Source of the DNA: Pseudomonas asgharzadehiana
Lineage (GTDB): Bacteria > Pseudomonadota > Gammaproteobacteria > Pseudomonadales > Pseudomonadaceae
Direction of reading: 5' to 3'
DNA length: 64,000 bases
NCBI RefSeq assembly: GCF_019139815.1
Contig: NZ_CP077079.1
Span: forward strand, 3,038,001 to 3,102,000
The notes beneath the pieces were generated by a model. That model ran no database searches, was not told the origin of the DNA, and worked only from the letters and a program-made list of their open reading frames with translations. The stretch's first letter is position 1; the number at the start of each line of letters is the position of its first letter. A program made the position numbers and the translations under genes. Positions 53,102 through 62,794 of this stretch are shown here, piece by piece.

Positions 53102-54358
53102 TCAGTAGCTGAGCGCGACCCCAAGACTGCCCAGGGCCTTCCAGTATTCCGGATAGGTCTTGGCCACGCAGTCCGGGTCCTGGATGCGGATACCCGACAC
53201 TTTCAGCCCGGCCAGGGCAAAGCACATGGCAATGCGGTGGTCGGCGTGGGTGTCGATCAGCGCATTGCACGATGTGCCGGCCAGCCCAGGGTCGGCGGCC
53301 ACCAGCAGGTCGTCGCCGTCGATGGTGGCCAGGCCCGGGCGAATCTCATTGAGGCCGTCATGCAGCGCTTGCACGCGATCACATTCCTTGACCCGCAGGT
53401 TGGCCAGCTCGGTGAAGCGCACGGGGGTGTTATTGAATGCGGCCAATACCGCCAGGGTCGGGATGGCGTCCTGCATTTGCGAGCCGACGACCGTGGCCTG
53501 CATGTTCGGGAACTGCGCGATCACGGCCTGGGCCTTGGCGTCGGGCTGGGTGAAATCCTGCGCGGCCACGCCGATGTCGATATGGCCGGCGGTCAGCACT
53601 TCGGCGGCCCACAGGTACGTGGCGGCGGAGGCGTCCGGTTCGATCAGGTAGTCATGGGCGGTGTAGCCGGTGGGCGCCACGCGCCAGGTGGTGTCGTCGA
53701 CCGCTTCGACCTGCGCGCCGAACGCTCGCATGCAATCGAGGGTCAGGTCCACGTAGCCGCGGGCGCCGATGTCCTTGCCGGTCAGCGCCACTTCAATCGG
53801 CGCTTCACCGCATGCCGCCAGCATCAGCAGGGCAGAGACGTACTGGCTGGACAACCCGCCGTCGATCTCAAAACGTTTGGCCTGGACCTTGCCTGCGCCG
53901 TGCACGGTTACCGGTGGGCAACCGGTTGGGCTGTCGACCTGGATACCGTTCTGGCCGAGGGTGGCCAGCAGCGGGCCGATCGGGCGCTTGCGCATATAGT
54001 CGTCGCCATCGAGTACCACGGTGCCCTCGACGGTGGCGACCGCTGCGGTGAGAAAACGCATCGCGGTGCCGGCGTTGCCGAGGAACAGCGGTTGTGTCGG
54101 CAATTGCAGCTTGCCGCAACCGGTCACGACGAAAGTGGTGTCATCGGGCTCATCGATGGTCACGCCCATTTGGCGCAGGGCCACCGACATATGCCGGGTG
54201 TCATCGCTCTTGAGTGCGCCGCTCAGGCGGCTGGTGCCCTTGGCCAGGGCGGCCAGCAGCAGGGCGCGGTTGGTAATGGATTTGGAGCCGGGCGGTGCGA
54301 CCTTGCCATTGAGGGGGAAATTGGGCGGTGTAACGGTCACGGTTTTCTGCGAACTCAA
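53102..54358 (-). CDS. aroA: Stand-alone EPSP synthase (3-phosphoshikimate 1-carboxyvinyltransferase)
   Basis: A 418-residue EPSP synthase, the sixth step of the shikimate pathway, transferring enolpyruvate to shikimate 3-phosphate. Motifs include PPGSKSITNRALLLAALA, LGNAGTAMRFLTAA (93-106) and DDYMRKRPIGPLLATL. I start it at TTG 54358, which has AGGAG nine bases upstream and gives the normal length; the ATG 69 bases earlier is poorly placed. Position 102 is Phe where the E. coli enzyme has Pro101 in the glyphosate-contact loop. Many pseudomonads carry aroA fused to a prephenate dehydrogenase, so this may be an additional copy. Confidence 0.9.
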   Translation of the reverse strand: MSSQKTVTVTPPNFPLNGKVAPPGSKSITNRALLLAALAKGTSRLSGALKSDDTRHMSVALRQMGVTIDEPDDTTFVVTGCGKLQLPTQPLFLGNAGTAMRFLTAAVATVEGTVVLDGDDYMRKRPIGPLLATLGQNGIQVDSPTGCPPVTVHGAGKVQAKRFEIDGGLSSQYVSALLMLAACGEAPIEVALTGKDIGARGYVDLTLDCMRAFGAQVEAVDDTTWRVAPTGYTAHDYLIEPDASAATYLWAAEVLTAGHIDIGVAAQDFTQPDAKAQAVIAQFPNMQATVVGSQMQDAIPTLAVLAAFNNTPVRFTELANLRVKECDRVQALHDGLNEIRPGLATIDGDDLLVAADPGLAGTSCNALIDTHADHRIAMCFALAGLKVSGIRIQDPDCVAKTYPEYWKALGSLGVALSY

Positions 54359-54448
54359 GGTACAAGGCTCCTGGTCAAGGCAAGGTGGTACGGAGTGGCC
54401 GACGGGCGGACCCGAATAATCGGCCAAAGGTGCGGTGCTTGTCGAGGT

Positions 54449-55003
54449 TTAGCGCTGGGAGAGCCAGTAATCGTGCAGCGCCCGCGCGGCCGGCTCGATC
54501 TCGCTGACGCGCTGTTGGTGGGCCTGCACGTCCAGGTCGGCGGGTAACTCGAAGTTGTCCTGCTCGGCGCACCAGGAGATTTTCTCCAACTGCGCGGCCA
54601 GTTCGACCGGCAGTTGCGGCCAATTGCCGATCGCTGCGCCACGGATGTAGCCAAAGCACCACTCTTCAGCCAGGGTCACGATTTGGCCTTGATGCTCGGT
54701 GTCATCAAAGCGTGCCTTGAAGTCTTGGGCGTTGTTGGCCAACTGTGCCGCCAGGGTGTTGATGTGGCGTACGCACAGCTCCAGGAAACGCTGTGCTTCT
54801 TCCATGTTTTCCCATTCCGGATTCTGCCCGCCCCAGATGGCCGGGAACCATTGGGCGATATCCACTTGCGTCGGGCTCGACACCAGCGCGGTGAAGTAGC
54901 CGTCGAGTTCGGCCAGGTTCAGCACCGAATGATCATCGCCGTACTTGAGCAGGGTTTCTTCGATAAGGTCGAATTCGGCGGCGGCGAGGGGTTGGGCGTG
55001 CAT
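54449..55003 (-). CDS. YgfB/YecA (UPF0149) family protein
   Basis: A 184-residue soluble protein of the UPF0149 family (LNLAELDGYFTALVSSPTQV; LAEEWCFGYIRGAAIG). Relatives affect gene expression or wall metabolism in Pseudomonas, but the SEC-C metal motif found in YecA itself is absent. Function cannot be stated. It is upstream of the aroA gene on the same strand, with 90 bp between. Confidence 0.75.
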   Translation of the reverse strand: MHAQPLAAAEFDLIEETLLKYGDDHSVLNLAELDGYFTALVSSPTQVDIAQWFPAIWGGQNPEWENMEEAQRFLELCVRHINTLAAQLANNAQDFKARFDDTEHQGQIVTLAEEWCFGYIRGAAIGNWPQLPVELAAQLEKISWCAEQDNFELPADLDVQAHQQRVSEIEPAARALHDYWLSQR

Positions 55004-55163
55004 GGCATTTCCTTAAAACATCGAGCGCCGCGTTCAGGGCGGCTTAAAGCGCCAAGGATGGCGCCTGGCAAGGTTTTTTGCCAGTCCCGCTTTTGGCCGA
55101 TGCGCCGTCATGCACCCTTGTTATAGTTCGGGCCTTATCACTCGCCAGTCAGGGATCACTGCC

Positions 55164-55976
55164 ATGTCCGAATACCAAGCTTTCGTCGTCGAACTCAGCG
55201 GCAACGTTGCCCATGTGCAGATCAATCGTCCGGAAAAGATCAATGCGATGAACGCCGCGTTCTGGACCGAGATCATCGACATCTTCCAATGGGTCGAAGA
55301 CACCGATGCCGTGCGTGCGGTAGTGCTCAGTGGCGCCGGCAAGCATTTCTCCTCTGGCATCGACCTGATGATGCTGGCCTCGGTGGCCAACGAATTCGGT
55401 AAGGACGTGGGCCGCAACGCACGTCTGTTGCGGCGCAAAATCCTTGAGCTGCAAGCCTCGTTCAACGCCGTCGACAACTGCCGCAAGCCGGTACTGGCGG
55501 CGATCCAGGGTTACTGCATAGGTGGCGCCATCGACCTGATCAGCGCCTGCGACATGCGCTACGCCGCCGAAGATGCGCTGTTCTCCATCAAGGAAATCGA
55601 CATCGGCATGGCCGCCGATGTGGGCACCCTGCAACGCCTGCCGCGCATTATCGGCGACGGCATGCTGCGTGAACTCGCGTACACCGGTCGCCAGTTCGGC
55701 GCCGAAGAGGCTCGCGGCATTGGCCTGGTCAATCGGGTGTACGCCGATCACGCGAGCCTGCTGGCCGGGGTGCTGGAGATCGCCCAGGAAATCGCCGCCA
55801 AGTCGCCGATTGCCATCGCCGGTACCAAGGCCATGATCAGCTACATGCGTGACCACACGGTCAATGACGGTCTGGAATACGTTGCCACCTGGAACTCGGC
55901 TATGTTGCAATCCAACGACCTGCGCGTGGCCATCGCGGCCCATATGAATAAGCAGAAACCCGAATTCGTGGATTGA
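55164..55976 (+). CDS. Delta3,5-delta2,4-dienoyl-CoA isomerase (crotonase family)
   Basis: A 270-residue crotonase-fold enzyme. The oxyanion-hole regions are [16 protein letters not shown] and [17 protein letters not shown], and the active-site segment [20 protein letters not shown] closely matches eukaryotic ECH1 dienoyl-CoA isomerase, including the Glu and Asp residues. It should shift double bonds during beta-oxidation of odd-positioned unsaturated fatty acids. The ATG at 55164 has AGGGA upstream. The next gene, nudC, begins within a few bases of its stop. Confidence 0.85.
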   Translation: MSEYQAFVVELSGNVAHVQINRPEKINAMNAAFWTEIIDIFQWVEDTDAVRAVVLSGAGKHFSSGIDLMMLASVANEFGKDVGRNARLLRRKILELQASFNAVDNCRKPVLAAIQGYCIGGAIDLISACDMRYAAEDALFSIKEIDIGMAADVGTLQRLPRIIGDGMLRELAYTGRQFGAEEARGIGLVNRVYADHASLLAGVLEIAQEIAAKSPIAIAGTKAMISYMRDHTVNDGLEYVATWNSAMLQSNDLRVAIAAHMNKQKPEFVD

Positions 55977-55981
55977 CTGAC

Positions 55982-56815
55982 ATGACTCCAGGCTGGATCA
56001 CCACAACGCTGCTGGATAACGAAACCCCCGGCGGCTGGGCCGTCGCCCGCAGCCGCGACGGTTTTTTACATGACTCCAACGGCCCGCTGTTCCCACGCGA
56101 ATGGCTCAAGCGCCAGGACCTCGCGGTGTTCGCCGAACACGGCCTCGGCCACCTCGATGGCGAGCCGGTGTACTTGCTGGAGCTCGACTCGGCGGGCGAG
56201 GTACCGGGGTGCAGCTGGCAGGGCCTGCGCGGCTTCATGCTGCAGGGCGATCACACCCTGTTCAAAGTGCTCGGTTATGCGGCGCAGATCGGCACTTGGG
56301 CGCGCGAACACCGGTTTTGCGGCAGTTGCGGCCAGGCCATGGTTCAGGTGCCTCGGGAACGCGCCATGTTCTGTGAGGCCTGCGACCTGCGCAGCTACCC
56401 ACGGATTTCTCCGAGCATGATCGTGCTGGTGACCCGTGGCGATGAGATTTTGCTGGCCCGTTCGCCGCGTTTTGTCAGCGGCGTGTACAGCACGCTGGCG
56501 GGGTTTGCCGAGCCGGGCGAGTCGGCCGAGGACTGCCTGATTCGTGAAGTGCACGAGGAAGTGCAGGTGCGCGTGAAGAATATCCAGTACATGGGCAGCC
56601 AATGCTGGCCGTTCCCCCATTCGATGATGCTGGGCTTTCACGCCGAATATGCCGGCGGCGATATCGTGCCCCAGGCCGACGAGATCGAAGACGCGCAGTG
56701 GTTCAACATCCACGACCTGCCGCCGTTGCCGGCGTCACGCTCGATTGCGCGTTACCTGATCGACCTCTACCTGGCCCGTCGTTTAGGCCACGCTGAACCA
56801 GTGTTGCCAGGCTAG
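55982..56815 (+). CDS. nudC: NAD(H) diphosphatase / NAD-decapping hydrolase NudC
   Basis: A 277-residue Nudix hydrolase. The zinc ribbon has CGSCGQ and [17 protein letters not shown]. The Nudix box is [20 protein letters not shown], followed by V, and the NudC-specific motif is SQCWPFPHS (SQPWPFPxS in most). It cleaves NADH and NAD-capped RNA. A TTG at 55973 overlapping the upstream stop could also serve as the start. The 3' end overlaps the convergent TSUP gene by 33 bp. Confidence 0.93.
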   Translation: MTPGWITTTLLDNETPGGWAVARSRDGFLHDSNGPLFPREWLKRQDLAVFAEHGLGHLDGEPVYLLELDSAGEVPGCSWQGLRGFMLQGDHTLFKVLGYAAQIGTWAREHRFCGSCGQAMVQVPRERAMFCEACDLRSYPRISPSMIVLVTRGDEILLARSPRFVSGVYSTLAGFAEPGESAEDCLIREVHEEVQVRVKNIQYMGSQCWPFPHSMMLGFHAEYAGGDIVPQADEIEDAQWFNIHDLPPLPASRSIARYLIDLYLARRLGHAEPVLPG

Positions 56816-57562
56816 GCGCACCGTCAGGCCGAGGACCACGGTGATAAACACCGGGCGAATGAATTTGGCGCCGCCGCTGATCGCGCTGCGTGCGCCAAAG
56901 AACGCGCCCCCCATCACCGATATGCCCATGGCCAGGCCGACGATCCAGTCCACCGAGCCGTTGAAAATAAACACCGACAGGGCCGCCGCGTTACTGACAA
57001 AGTTCATGCTGCGCGCCACGCCGCTCGCTTTGACCAGATCGATGGGGTGCAGCAGCATCGTGCTCACCGTCCAGAACGCCCCGGTGCCGGGGCCTGCCAC
57101 GCCATCGTAGAAGCCCAGGCCGAAGCCCTGGGTGGCTTGCCATTTCTTCTTGATCGGCGCCTCGGCGTCCAACGGTGTCTTGGGCGTGCCACCAAACAGC
57201 AGGTAGACGCCGCAGGCGAATACGATCACCGGCAGCATCTTGTTCAGGGTTTCGGCGGGCAAGTAGTGCGCCACCACCGCACCGGCGAGGGCGCCGACCA
57301 GCGTGCCGACGATGGCATGCACCCACTGGCGCGGGTGGAACAGCTTGCGGCGGTAGAAGGTAAAGCTGGCGGTGGCCGAGCCGAAGGTGGAACTGAGCTT
57401 GTTGGTGCCCAGTACCAGGTGCGGCGGCATGCCGGCGGTGAGCAGGGCGGGCGTGGTGAGCAGGCCGCCACCGCCGGCAATGGCATCGATAAAGCCAGCG
57501 ATAAACGCGACGCAGGCGAGAATGGCGAGGGTGGTCAGGTCAACGCTGAGTTCGAAGGGCAT
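56783..57562 (-). CDS. TSUP (TauE/SafE, YfcA-like) membrane exporter
   Basis: A 259-residue inner-membrane protein with about eight hydrophobic segments and the family repeat ([40 protein letters not shown]). Members are thought to export sulfite, sulfonates or similar anions. The substrate is not evident from the neighbours. It overlaps nudC at the 3' end. Confidence 0.88.
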   Translation of the reverse strand: MPFELSVDLTTLAILACVAFIAGFIDAIAGGGGLLTTPALLTAGMPPHLVLGTNKLSSTFGSATASFTFYRRKLFHPRQWVHAIVGTLVGALAGAVVAHYLPAETLNKMLPVIVFACGVYLLFGGTPKTPLDAEAPIKKKWQATQGFGLGFYDGVAGPGTGAFWTVSTMLLHPIDLVKASGVARSMNFVSNAAALSVFIFNGSVDWIVGLAMGISVMGGAFFGARSAISGGAKFIRPVFITVVLGLTVRLAWQHWFSVA

Positions 57563-57628
57563 GGGATGGGCTTATTGTTGGCGGGGCGGGTGAGGGTCGC
57601 CATCTTACCTGCCTGATGTGCGCAGAAC

Positions 57629-57660
57629 CAACTGTGGGAGCAAGCCCGCTCCCACAGTTG
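57629..57660. repeat. REP hairpin
   Basis: CAACTGTGGGAGC and GCTCCCACAGTTG are perfect 13-bp arms around AAGCCC, the core of a Pseudomonas REP element (GTGGGAGC...). It lies 16 bp beyond the pcs stop and upstream of the TSUP gene, so it could also end the pcs transcript. Confidence 0.7.
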
Positions 57661-57676
57661 ATCTGTGTATGTTTGG

Positions 57677-58393
57677 CTACTTGTGGGTGCCCAGCCACTC
57701 CAGCGCCGTGCGCCACACGCAAATCCCCAAGAAGTACGCTGACATCAGCGACCACAACCCGAATGTCCACGGGTTGGTGTTGGGGTAGTCGACCACCATC
57801 AGAAAACTGCACAGCAACCAGATCGTGGTCACCGCGATGTTGATCGGCATGAACCGCTTGACCCGGAACGGGTGCAGGAACTTCATCGGCGTGACGGTCA
57901 GCAGCGCCAGGCCGATCACGGTCAGCAGCGTCACCCAGGCCTGCGGCTGGATGATGTATACGCATAAGGCAACTACGTTCCAGGCGGCGGGGAAGCCGAC
58001 GAAGTAGTTGTCCTTGCTCTTCATGTTCACGTTGCAGAAACAGAACAGCGACGACACCAGGATCACCGACACCGTGAACAGGTGAGTGAAGTCCGGCAGG
58101 TCGATGTAGCGGTAGATAAACAGTGCGGGAATGAACACATACGTGAGGTAGTCGATTACCAGGTCCAGCACCGAACCGTCGAAGCTGGGCAACACCGTGC
58201 TGACATTCAGTCGTCGCGCCAGTGAACCGTCGACGCCGTCCACTACCAGCGCCAAGCCCAGCCAGAGCAGGCAGGCCTTGGGTGAGTTTTCCAGCAACGC
58301 CAGGGTGGCCAAGAAGGCCAGGACCACGCCGGTGGCGGTGAAGCCGTGGGCGCCCCAGGCTTTGATTCTGGCTACATGCAGGGTCGATATCAC
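57677..58393 (-). CDS. pcs: Phosphatidylcholine synthase
   Basis: A 238-residue membrane enzyme of the CDP-alcohol phosphotransferase family that makes phosphatidylcholine from CDP-diacylglycerol and choline. The catalytic region is DGVDGSLARR followed by SFDGSVLDLVID, with the Pcs-type spacing. Eight or so hydrophobic segments and MKFLHPFRVKRFMPINIAVT are typical of bacterial Pcs. It acts at the inner membrane and is found in plant- and host-associated pseudomonads. The 148 bp up to the next gene hold nothing that I recognise. Confidence 0.9.
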   Translation of the reverse strand: MISTLHVARIKAWGAHGFTATGVVLAFLATLALLENSPKACLLWLGLALVVDGVDGSLARRLNVSTVLPSFDGSVLDLVIDYLTYVFIPALFIYRYIDLPDFTHLFTVSVILVSSLFCFCNVNMKSKDNYFVGFPAAWNVVALCVYIIQPQAWVTLLTVIGLALLTVTPMKFLHPFRVKRFMPINIAVTTIWLLCSFLMVVDYPNTNPWTFGLWSLMSAYFLGICVWRTALEWLGTHK

Positions 58394-58541
58394 GGGCGGT
58401 TCTCCAAAAGGTCAAACGGGGCAGCCGACAACGTGACGCGGTCGAGTCTGGCCGGGGAATGCAGGTATCGACCGGGAAGGGGGTTATAAGGTTCACCGCC
58501 CGGTGTATCGCTAAGCGTAGCAAGCGTAGGACGTTTCGACA

Positions 58542-59462
58542 TCAACCCTGACGGAACACCAGTGCTTTCAAGCCACTTTGCGCGTCGATATCGGGAAATT
58601 CCGGCGGGTTTTCCAGGCGCTCGACAAAGCGCAGGCCGGGGGCCTCGCGGGTCACGCCGTCGATCAGGAAGTCCTCGCCGTAGGCCGGGTCGTTCATGCA
58701 CGCCAGCACCGTGCCCTGGGACGTGAGCAGATCGGGCAGGCGGCGCAGCACGCGTTGGTAGTCCTTGGTCAGCAGGAAGCTGCCTTTCTGGAAGGACGGC
58801 GGGTCGATGATCACCAGGTCGTAGGGGCCGCTGTTGGTGACTTTGGCCCAGGACTTGAACAGGTCGTGGCCCAGGAAGGTCACTTTGCTCAGGTCATGGC
58901 CATTCAGGCGATGATTGTCGCGGCCACGGCTCAGGGCGCCGCGGGCCATGTCCAGGTTGACCACGTGGTCGGCACCGCCTTCGATGGCCGCCACCGAGAA
59001 CCCGCAGGTGTAGGCAAACAGGTTGAGCACGCGCTGGCCGTGGGCCTGTTCGCGCACCCAGTTGCGGCCGTAGCGCATGTCGAGGAACAGCCCGCTGTTC
59101 TGTTTTTTACCCAGGTCGATCAGGTAGCGCAGGCCGCCTTCGGTGATGACCCGTTCCTCGATGGCGTCGCCCACCAGCCATTCGGTGGTGCTTTGCGGCA
59201 GATAACGGTGTTGCAGGGCCACGGCGTGTGCACCGAAGCCGGCCCAGTCGATCTGCGCCAATTGGTGCTTCAAGGCTTGCAGATGTTCGGTTTCCTTGAA
59301 CAGGGCGACCAGCACGACGCCTTGCAGCCAGTCCACCGTCACCTGCTCCAGCCCTGGCCAGCAGCGGCCCCGGCCATGAAACAGGCGCCGGGTCTCGGCC
59401 GGCGCGCTGGCCAGGGCGGTGAGCAGGTGGGTGTGCAGGGTAGCGAGTGCGTCTGGGTTCAT
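58542..59462 (-). CDS. Class I SAM-dependent methyltransferase (RlmI/RlmK-like)
   Basis: A 306-residue methyltransferase with SAM motif I RVLNLFAYTCGFSVAAIEGG, acidic loop VVNLDMARGALSRGRDNHRL and the catalytic-type motif IIDPPSFQKG. The domain is the one found in RlmI/RlmK-like rRNA methyltransferases (KKQNSGLFLDMRYGRNWV), but the N-terminal PUA domain is absent. The target is unknown. The ATG at 59462 is preferred over one 14 residues upstream. Confidence 0.82.
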   Translation of the reverse strand: MNPDALATLHTHLLTALASAPAETRRLFHGRGRCWPGLEQVTVDWLQGVVLVALFKETEHLQALKHQLAQIDWAGFGAHAVALQHRYLPQSTTEWLVGDAIEERVITEGGLRYLIDLGKKQNSGLFLDMRYGRNWVREQAHGQRVLNLFAYTCGFSVAAIEGGADHVVNLDMARGALSRGRDNHRLNGHDLSKVTFLGHDLFKSWAKVTNSGPYDLVIIDPPSFQKGSFLLTKDYQRVLRRLPDLLTSQGTVLACMNDPAYGEDFLIDGVTREAPGLRFVERLENPPEFPDIDAQSGLKALVFRQG

Positions 59463-59521
59463 CGTTGAGCGTCGGTCGTTGAGCGGGCGGCATTTTAAAC
59501 ACAATCGAGCGCGGTTGTTGC

Positions 59522-60010
59522 TCAGAGCGTGGCGATCAAGGCTGGGCCAAAGGACTCACGCAGAAAGCCGGGGGCGATGTACCGCTCGTAATGCGCCTCG
59601 GAGAGCAGGAAGAACTCGCGGTCGATCGCGTCACGCAGGTCTGTGAGGTTGCGCTCGCGAAACTCCGGCAACAGCGCCAACCCATAGGCATCCAGCTTGG
59701 AAATCACCCGCGCACCTCGGGCAATCAGTTGGTAGGCCCAGCAATACGGCGACTGGTGCGGCATAAAGCGGATCTTGCGCTCTTCCAACTGCCGGCGCAG
59801 GCGTTGCGGGTCGAACACTTCCAGCTTGCTGGTCATTACCTGCACCAGCAGTTGCTCAAGGCGCAGCCACACCGCCTGTTTTTCCTCGGCGTTGTAGCCA
59901 TTCCACTGGATGACTTCATGGTGATAACGCTTGCAGCCCCGGCAGACCAGGTCACCGTAAACGGTGGAACACAGACCGATGCACGGGGTCTTGATGGTTT
60001 GGTTGGGCAT
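59522..60010 (-). CDS. DUF1289 domain protein
   Basis: A 162-residue protein. The N-terminal half carries the DUF1289 Cys motif (TPCIGLCSTVYGDLVCRGC), a likely zinc or iron-sulfur site; the C-terminal half is helical without recognised motifs. The start at 60010 (MPNQTIKTPC) is preferred as the longer frame runs into a repeat. There is no clear ribosome site. A REPIN begins 39 bp upstream. Confidence 0.75.
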   Translation of the reverse strand: MPNQTIKTPCIGLCSTVYGDLVCRGCKRYHHEVIQWNGYNAEEKQAVWLRLEQLLVQVMTSKLEVFDPQRLRRQLEERKIRFMPHQSPYCWAYQLIARGARVISKLDAYGLALLPEFRERNLTDLRDAIDREFFLLSEAHYERYIAPGFLRESFGPALIATL

Positions 60011-60049
60011 AAAGGGCAATTTGCAAAGTTTACGGAACACCGCGTTCCC

Positions 60050-60137
60050 AATGTGGGAGGGGGCTCCCGATAGCGGCGCATCAGTCACAGAGGCTTTAAC
60101 TGAACTACCGTCATCGGGAGCAAGCCCCCTCCCACAT
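60050..60137. repeat. REPIN (two inverted REP sequences)
   Basis: The left end AATGTGGGAGGGGGCTCCCG and the right end GGGAGCAAGCCCCCTCCCAC followed by ATT are inverted copies, apart from four bases (TTGC) missing from the left copy. Between them is a ~35-bp spacer with TCAGTCACAGAGGCTTTAAC. This is the typical form of a fluorescent Pseudomonas REPIN moved by a RAYT transposase. No RAYT gene is present here. Confidence 0.85.
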
Positions 60138-60155
60138 TGTGGTGTGTGATGCTGA

Positions 60156-61406
60156 TCAATCCCAGCTCAGCGCGCCGCCAGTCTGGTACTCGATCACACG
60201 GGTTTCGAAGAAATTCTTCTCTTTCTTCAAATCCATAATCTCGCTCATCCACGGGAACGGGTTGGTCGTGCCTGGATACTCTTCCTTCAGCCCAATCTGC
60301 GACAAACGACGATTCGCGATGAACTTGAGGTAATCCTCCATCATCGCCGCATTCATCCCCAGCACCCCACGCGGCATGGTGTCACGCGCATATTCGATCT
60401 CCAGCTGAGTCCCTTGCAGGATCATCTGGGTCGCTTCTTCCTTCATCTCGGCATCCCACAAATGCGGGTTTTCGATTTTGATCTGGTTGATCACGTCGAT
60501 ACCGAAGTTCAGGTGCATCGACTCATCGCGCAGGATGTACTGGAACTGCTCGGCCACGCCGGTCATTTTGTTGCGGCGGCCCATGGAGAGGATCTGGGTG
60601 AAGCCGCAGTAGAAGAAGATGCCTTCCAGTACGCAGTAGTAGGCGACCAAGTTGCGCAGCAGTTCTTTGTCGGTGTCGACGGTGCCGGTTTCGAACTTGG
60701 GGTCGGAGATCGAGCGGGTGTATTTCAGGCCCCACGCGGCCTTTTTAGCCACCGATGGGATCTCGTGGTACATGTTGAAGATCTCGCCTTCATCCATGGC
60801 CAGCGATTCGATGCAGTACTGGTAGGCGTGGGTGTGGATCGCTTCTTCGAAGGCCTGGCGCAGGATGTACTGGCGGCACTCCGGGTTGGTGATCAGGCGG
60901 TACACGGCCAGCACCAGGTTGTTGGCGACCAGCGAGTCGGCGGTGGAGAAGAAGCCCAGGTTGCGCATGACGATGCGGCGTTCGTCGTCGGTGAGGCCTT
61001 CGGGGTTTTTCCACAGGGCGATGTCGGCGGTCATGTTGACCTCTTGCGGCATCCAGTGGTTGGCGCAGCCGTCGAGGTACTTCTGCCAGGCCCAGTCGTA
61101 CTTGAAGGGCACGAGTTGGTTGAGGTCGGCGCGGCAGTTGATCATGCGTTTTTCGTCAACGGCGACGCGGGCGGAGGCGCCTTCGAGTTCGGCGAGGCCT
61201 TCGGCGACGTCGAGTTTGTCCAGGGCAGCCTTGGCGCGGATGATCGCAGCGGAGTCGTTGGCGGTGACGGCGCGGGCTTCGACGGCGGCAGCGGCGCCGG
61301 CACCGTCGAGGCGGTCCATGTTGGCTTCGGTGGCGTGGCCGGCGTTGGCGCCCTTGATCACCGCTGCACCGGTGTCTTCGTTGTCGACTTCATCCCAACT
61401 CAGCAT
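60156..61406 (-). CDS. nrdB: Class Ia ribonucleotide reductase, beta subunit
   Basis: A 416-residue radical-generating subunit that pairs with NrdA to make deoxyribonucleotides aerobically. Iron ligands are D157, E188, H191 and a second set ([19 protein letters not shown]). The radical tyrosine is Y195 (EAIHTHAY). The first ~80 residues are an Ala-rich extension common in Pseudomonas NrdB. Two NrdR boxes lie upstream. nrdA is not next to it in this window; the next gene upstream is a divergent dioxygenase. Confidence 0.95.
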   Translation of the reverse strand: MLSWDEVDNEDTGAAVIKGANAGHATEANMDRLDGAGAAAAVEARAVTANDSAAIIRAKAALDKLDVAEGLAELEGASARVAVDEKRMINCRADLNQLVPFKYDWAWQKYLDGCANHWMPQEVNMTADIALWKNPEGLTDDERRIVMRNLGFFSTADSLVANNLVLAVYRLITNPECRQYILRQAFEEAIHTHAYQYCIESLAMDEGEIFNMYHEIPSVAKKAAWGLKYTRSISDPKFETGTVDTDKELLRNLVAYYCVLEGIFFYCGFTQILSMGRRNKMTGVAEQFQYILRDESMHLNFGIDVINQIKIENPHLWDAEMKEEATQMILQGTQLEIEYARDTMPRGVLGMNAAMMEDYLKFIANRRLSQIGLKEEYPGTTNPFPWMSEIMDLKKEKNFFETRVIEYQTGGALSWD

Positions 61407-61742
61407 TGAAATACTCCTTCCTGATCTGTTTCGGCGGGGTGTGAACCCGGTCTAAAAATAGGTGATTTTGCAGACTGCTAGGCATTGAAATATTGCGCGG
61501 AGTGTGGTCGGTAAATACCGATTCTGCACACTATGTAGTGGTCTGTCTTGTAGGTCGGCACACTATATGGGGTGTAACACCTCTGGTCAACGCACAAGAG
61601 CGGCTCGACTGTCGCAGGGGCCAAGCGCGTGCGGCGTGGGTGTGCATGCCTAAGCTAATGCTAAAAAGGTATTTGTTAGCGGTTTTTAAGATCGTTTAGC
61701 TTGGACGCTTCCCCAGGATGTTATTCAAGGAGCGAGCCGCCG
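61407..61742. promoter_or_regulatory. nrdB control region with two NrdR boxes
   Basis: A 336-bp gap without a gene. ACACTATGTAGTGGTC (61528-61543) and ACACTATATGGGGTGT (61560-61575) both fit the NrdR box pattern and start 32 bp apart, three helical turns, as expected for co-operative binding of the NrdR repressor. They lie about 120-170 bp before the nrdB start. The other side (61576-61742) must hold the promoter of the dioxygenase gene; I see no specific site there. Confidence 0.8.
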
Positions 61743-62780
61743 ATGGCCCACGTACAGTCAATTACCGCCTTGCCGCTGTTGGACCTGGCGCAGCTCGACG
61801 GCAGCCCGCAGCAGCGTCGGCAGTTTCTCGACGAGTTGCGTCTGGCGGCGCGCCATATCGGCTTTTTCTACCTCACCGGGCATGGCATCGACCGTGACTT
61901 GCTGGCCCAGGTGCAGCAACAGGCACGCGCGTTTTTTGCCTTGCCCGAGGCCGATAAACGGGCGGTGGGCATGCTCAACTCCCCCCACTTTCGCGGCTAC
62001 AACCGCGCCGCCTCGGAGATCACCCGAGGCCAGCCCGACCTGCGCGAACAATTCGACGTCGGCGCCGAGCGCGAGCCCTTGCCCGCCGCGCAATACCCGG
62101 CCGCCTGGGCACGCTTGCAAGGCCCCAACCAATGGCCGCCGGCTCTGCCACAACTCAAACCCCTGGTGCTCGGCTGGCAGCAGGCGATGACGCAAATGGC
62201 CCTGCGCCTGCTACGCGCGTTCGCCCAGGCCCTGTCCCTGCCGGAAAACGCCTTTGATGCGTTGTATGGCGACAAACCCAACGAACATATCAAGCTGATC
62301 CGCTACCCCGGCCGTCATGCGCAGCAAAGTCGCCAGGGCGTCGGCGCGCACAAGGACTCCGGGTTCCTGGGCTTTTTGCTGCAAGACCAGCAGGCCGGTT
62401 TGCAGGTGGAAGTGGAGGAGGGCCGTTGGATTGATGCGGTGCCGCGCCCCGACACGCTGGTGGTGAATATCGGCGAACTGCTTGAACTGGCCAGCAATGG
62501 CTACCTGCGCGCGACCGTTCACCGCGTGGTGTCGCCGCCGGTGGGCAGCGAGCGGTTGTCGCTGGCGTTTTTCCTCGGGGCGCAACTGGACGCGGTGGTG
62601 CCGGTATACCAATTGGCGCCCGAGTTGCTGCGCGATGCCCATGGCCCCGAGAGCGACCCGCGCAACCCATTGCTGCGCGATGTGGGCTGGAACTACCTCA
62701 AGGGGCGCCTGCGTTCCCACCCCGATGTGGCTCAACGTTTCTACGCCGACGCCACGTTGCCCGAAGCACTGTCCGCCTGA
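61743..62780 (+). CDS. 2-oxoglutarate/Fe(II) dioxygenase, isopenicillin-N-synthase-like
   Basis: A 345-residue enzyme of the isopenicillin-N-synthase family. The N-terminal DIOX_N part has RHIGFFYLTGHGID, and the core has the iron site HKD (in GVGAHKDSGFLG) with distal His in ATVHRVVSPP, and the cosubstrate Arg in GSERLSLAFF. Family members hydroxylate or desaturate small molecules; the substrate is unknown. It begins at ATG 61743 with AAGGAG upstream and is followed 14 bp later by an ABC methionine-type transporter, with which it is probably cotranscribed, suggesting a role with a sulfur-containing compound. Confidence 0.85.
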   Translation: MAHVQSITALPLLDLAQLDGSPQQRRQFLDELRLAARHIGFFYLTGHGIDRDLLAQVQQQARAFFALPEADKRAVGMLNSPHFRGYNRAASEITRGQPDLREQFDVGAEREPLPAAQYPAAWARLQGPNQWPPALPQLKPLVLGWQQAMTQMALRLLRAFAQALSLPENAFDALYGDKPNEHIKLIRYPGRHAQQSRQGVGAHKDSGFLGFLLQDQQAGLQVEVEEGRWIDAVPRPDTLVVNIGELLELASNGYLRATVHRVVSPPVGSERLSLAFFLGAQLDAVVPVYQLAPELLRDAHGPESDPRNPLLRDVGWNYLKGRLRSHPDVAQRFYADATLPEALSA

Positions 62781-62794
62781 TCAGGAGATCACCG

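Noticed and set aside
60050-60140. CRISPR-like or riboswitch structure before DUF1289
   Set aside because: The inverted halves match the REP core seen at other places in the window, so a REPIN explains it fully.
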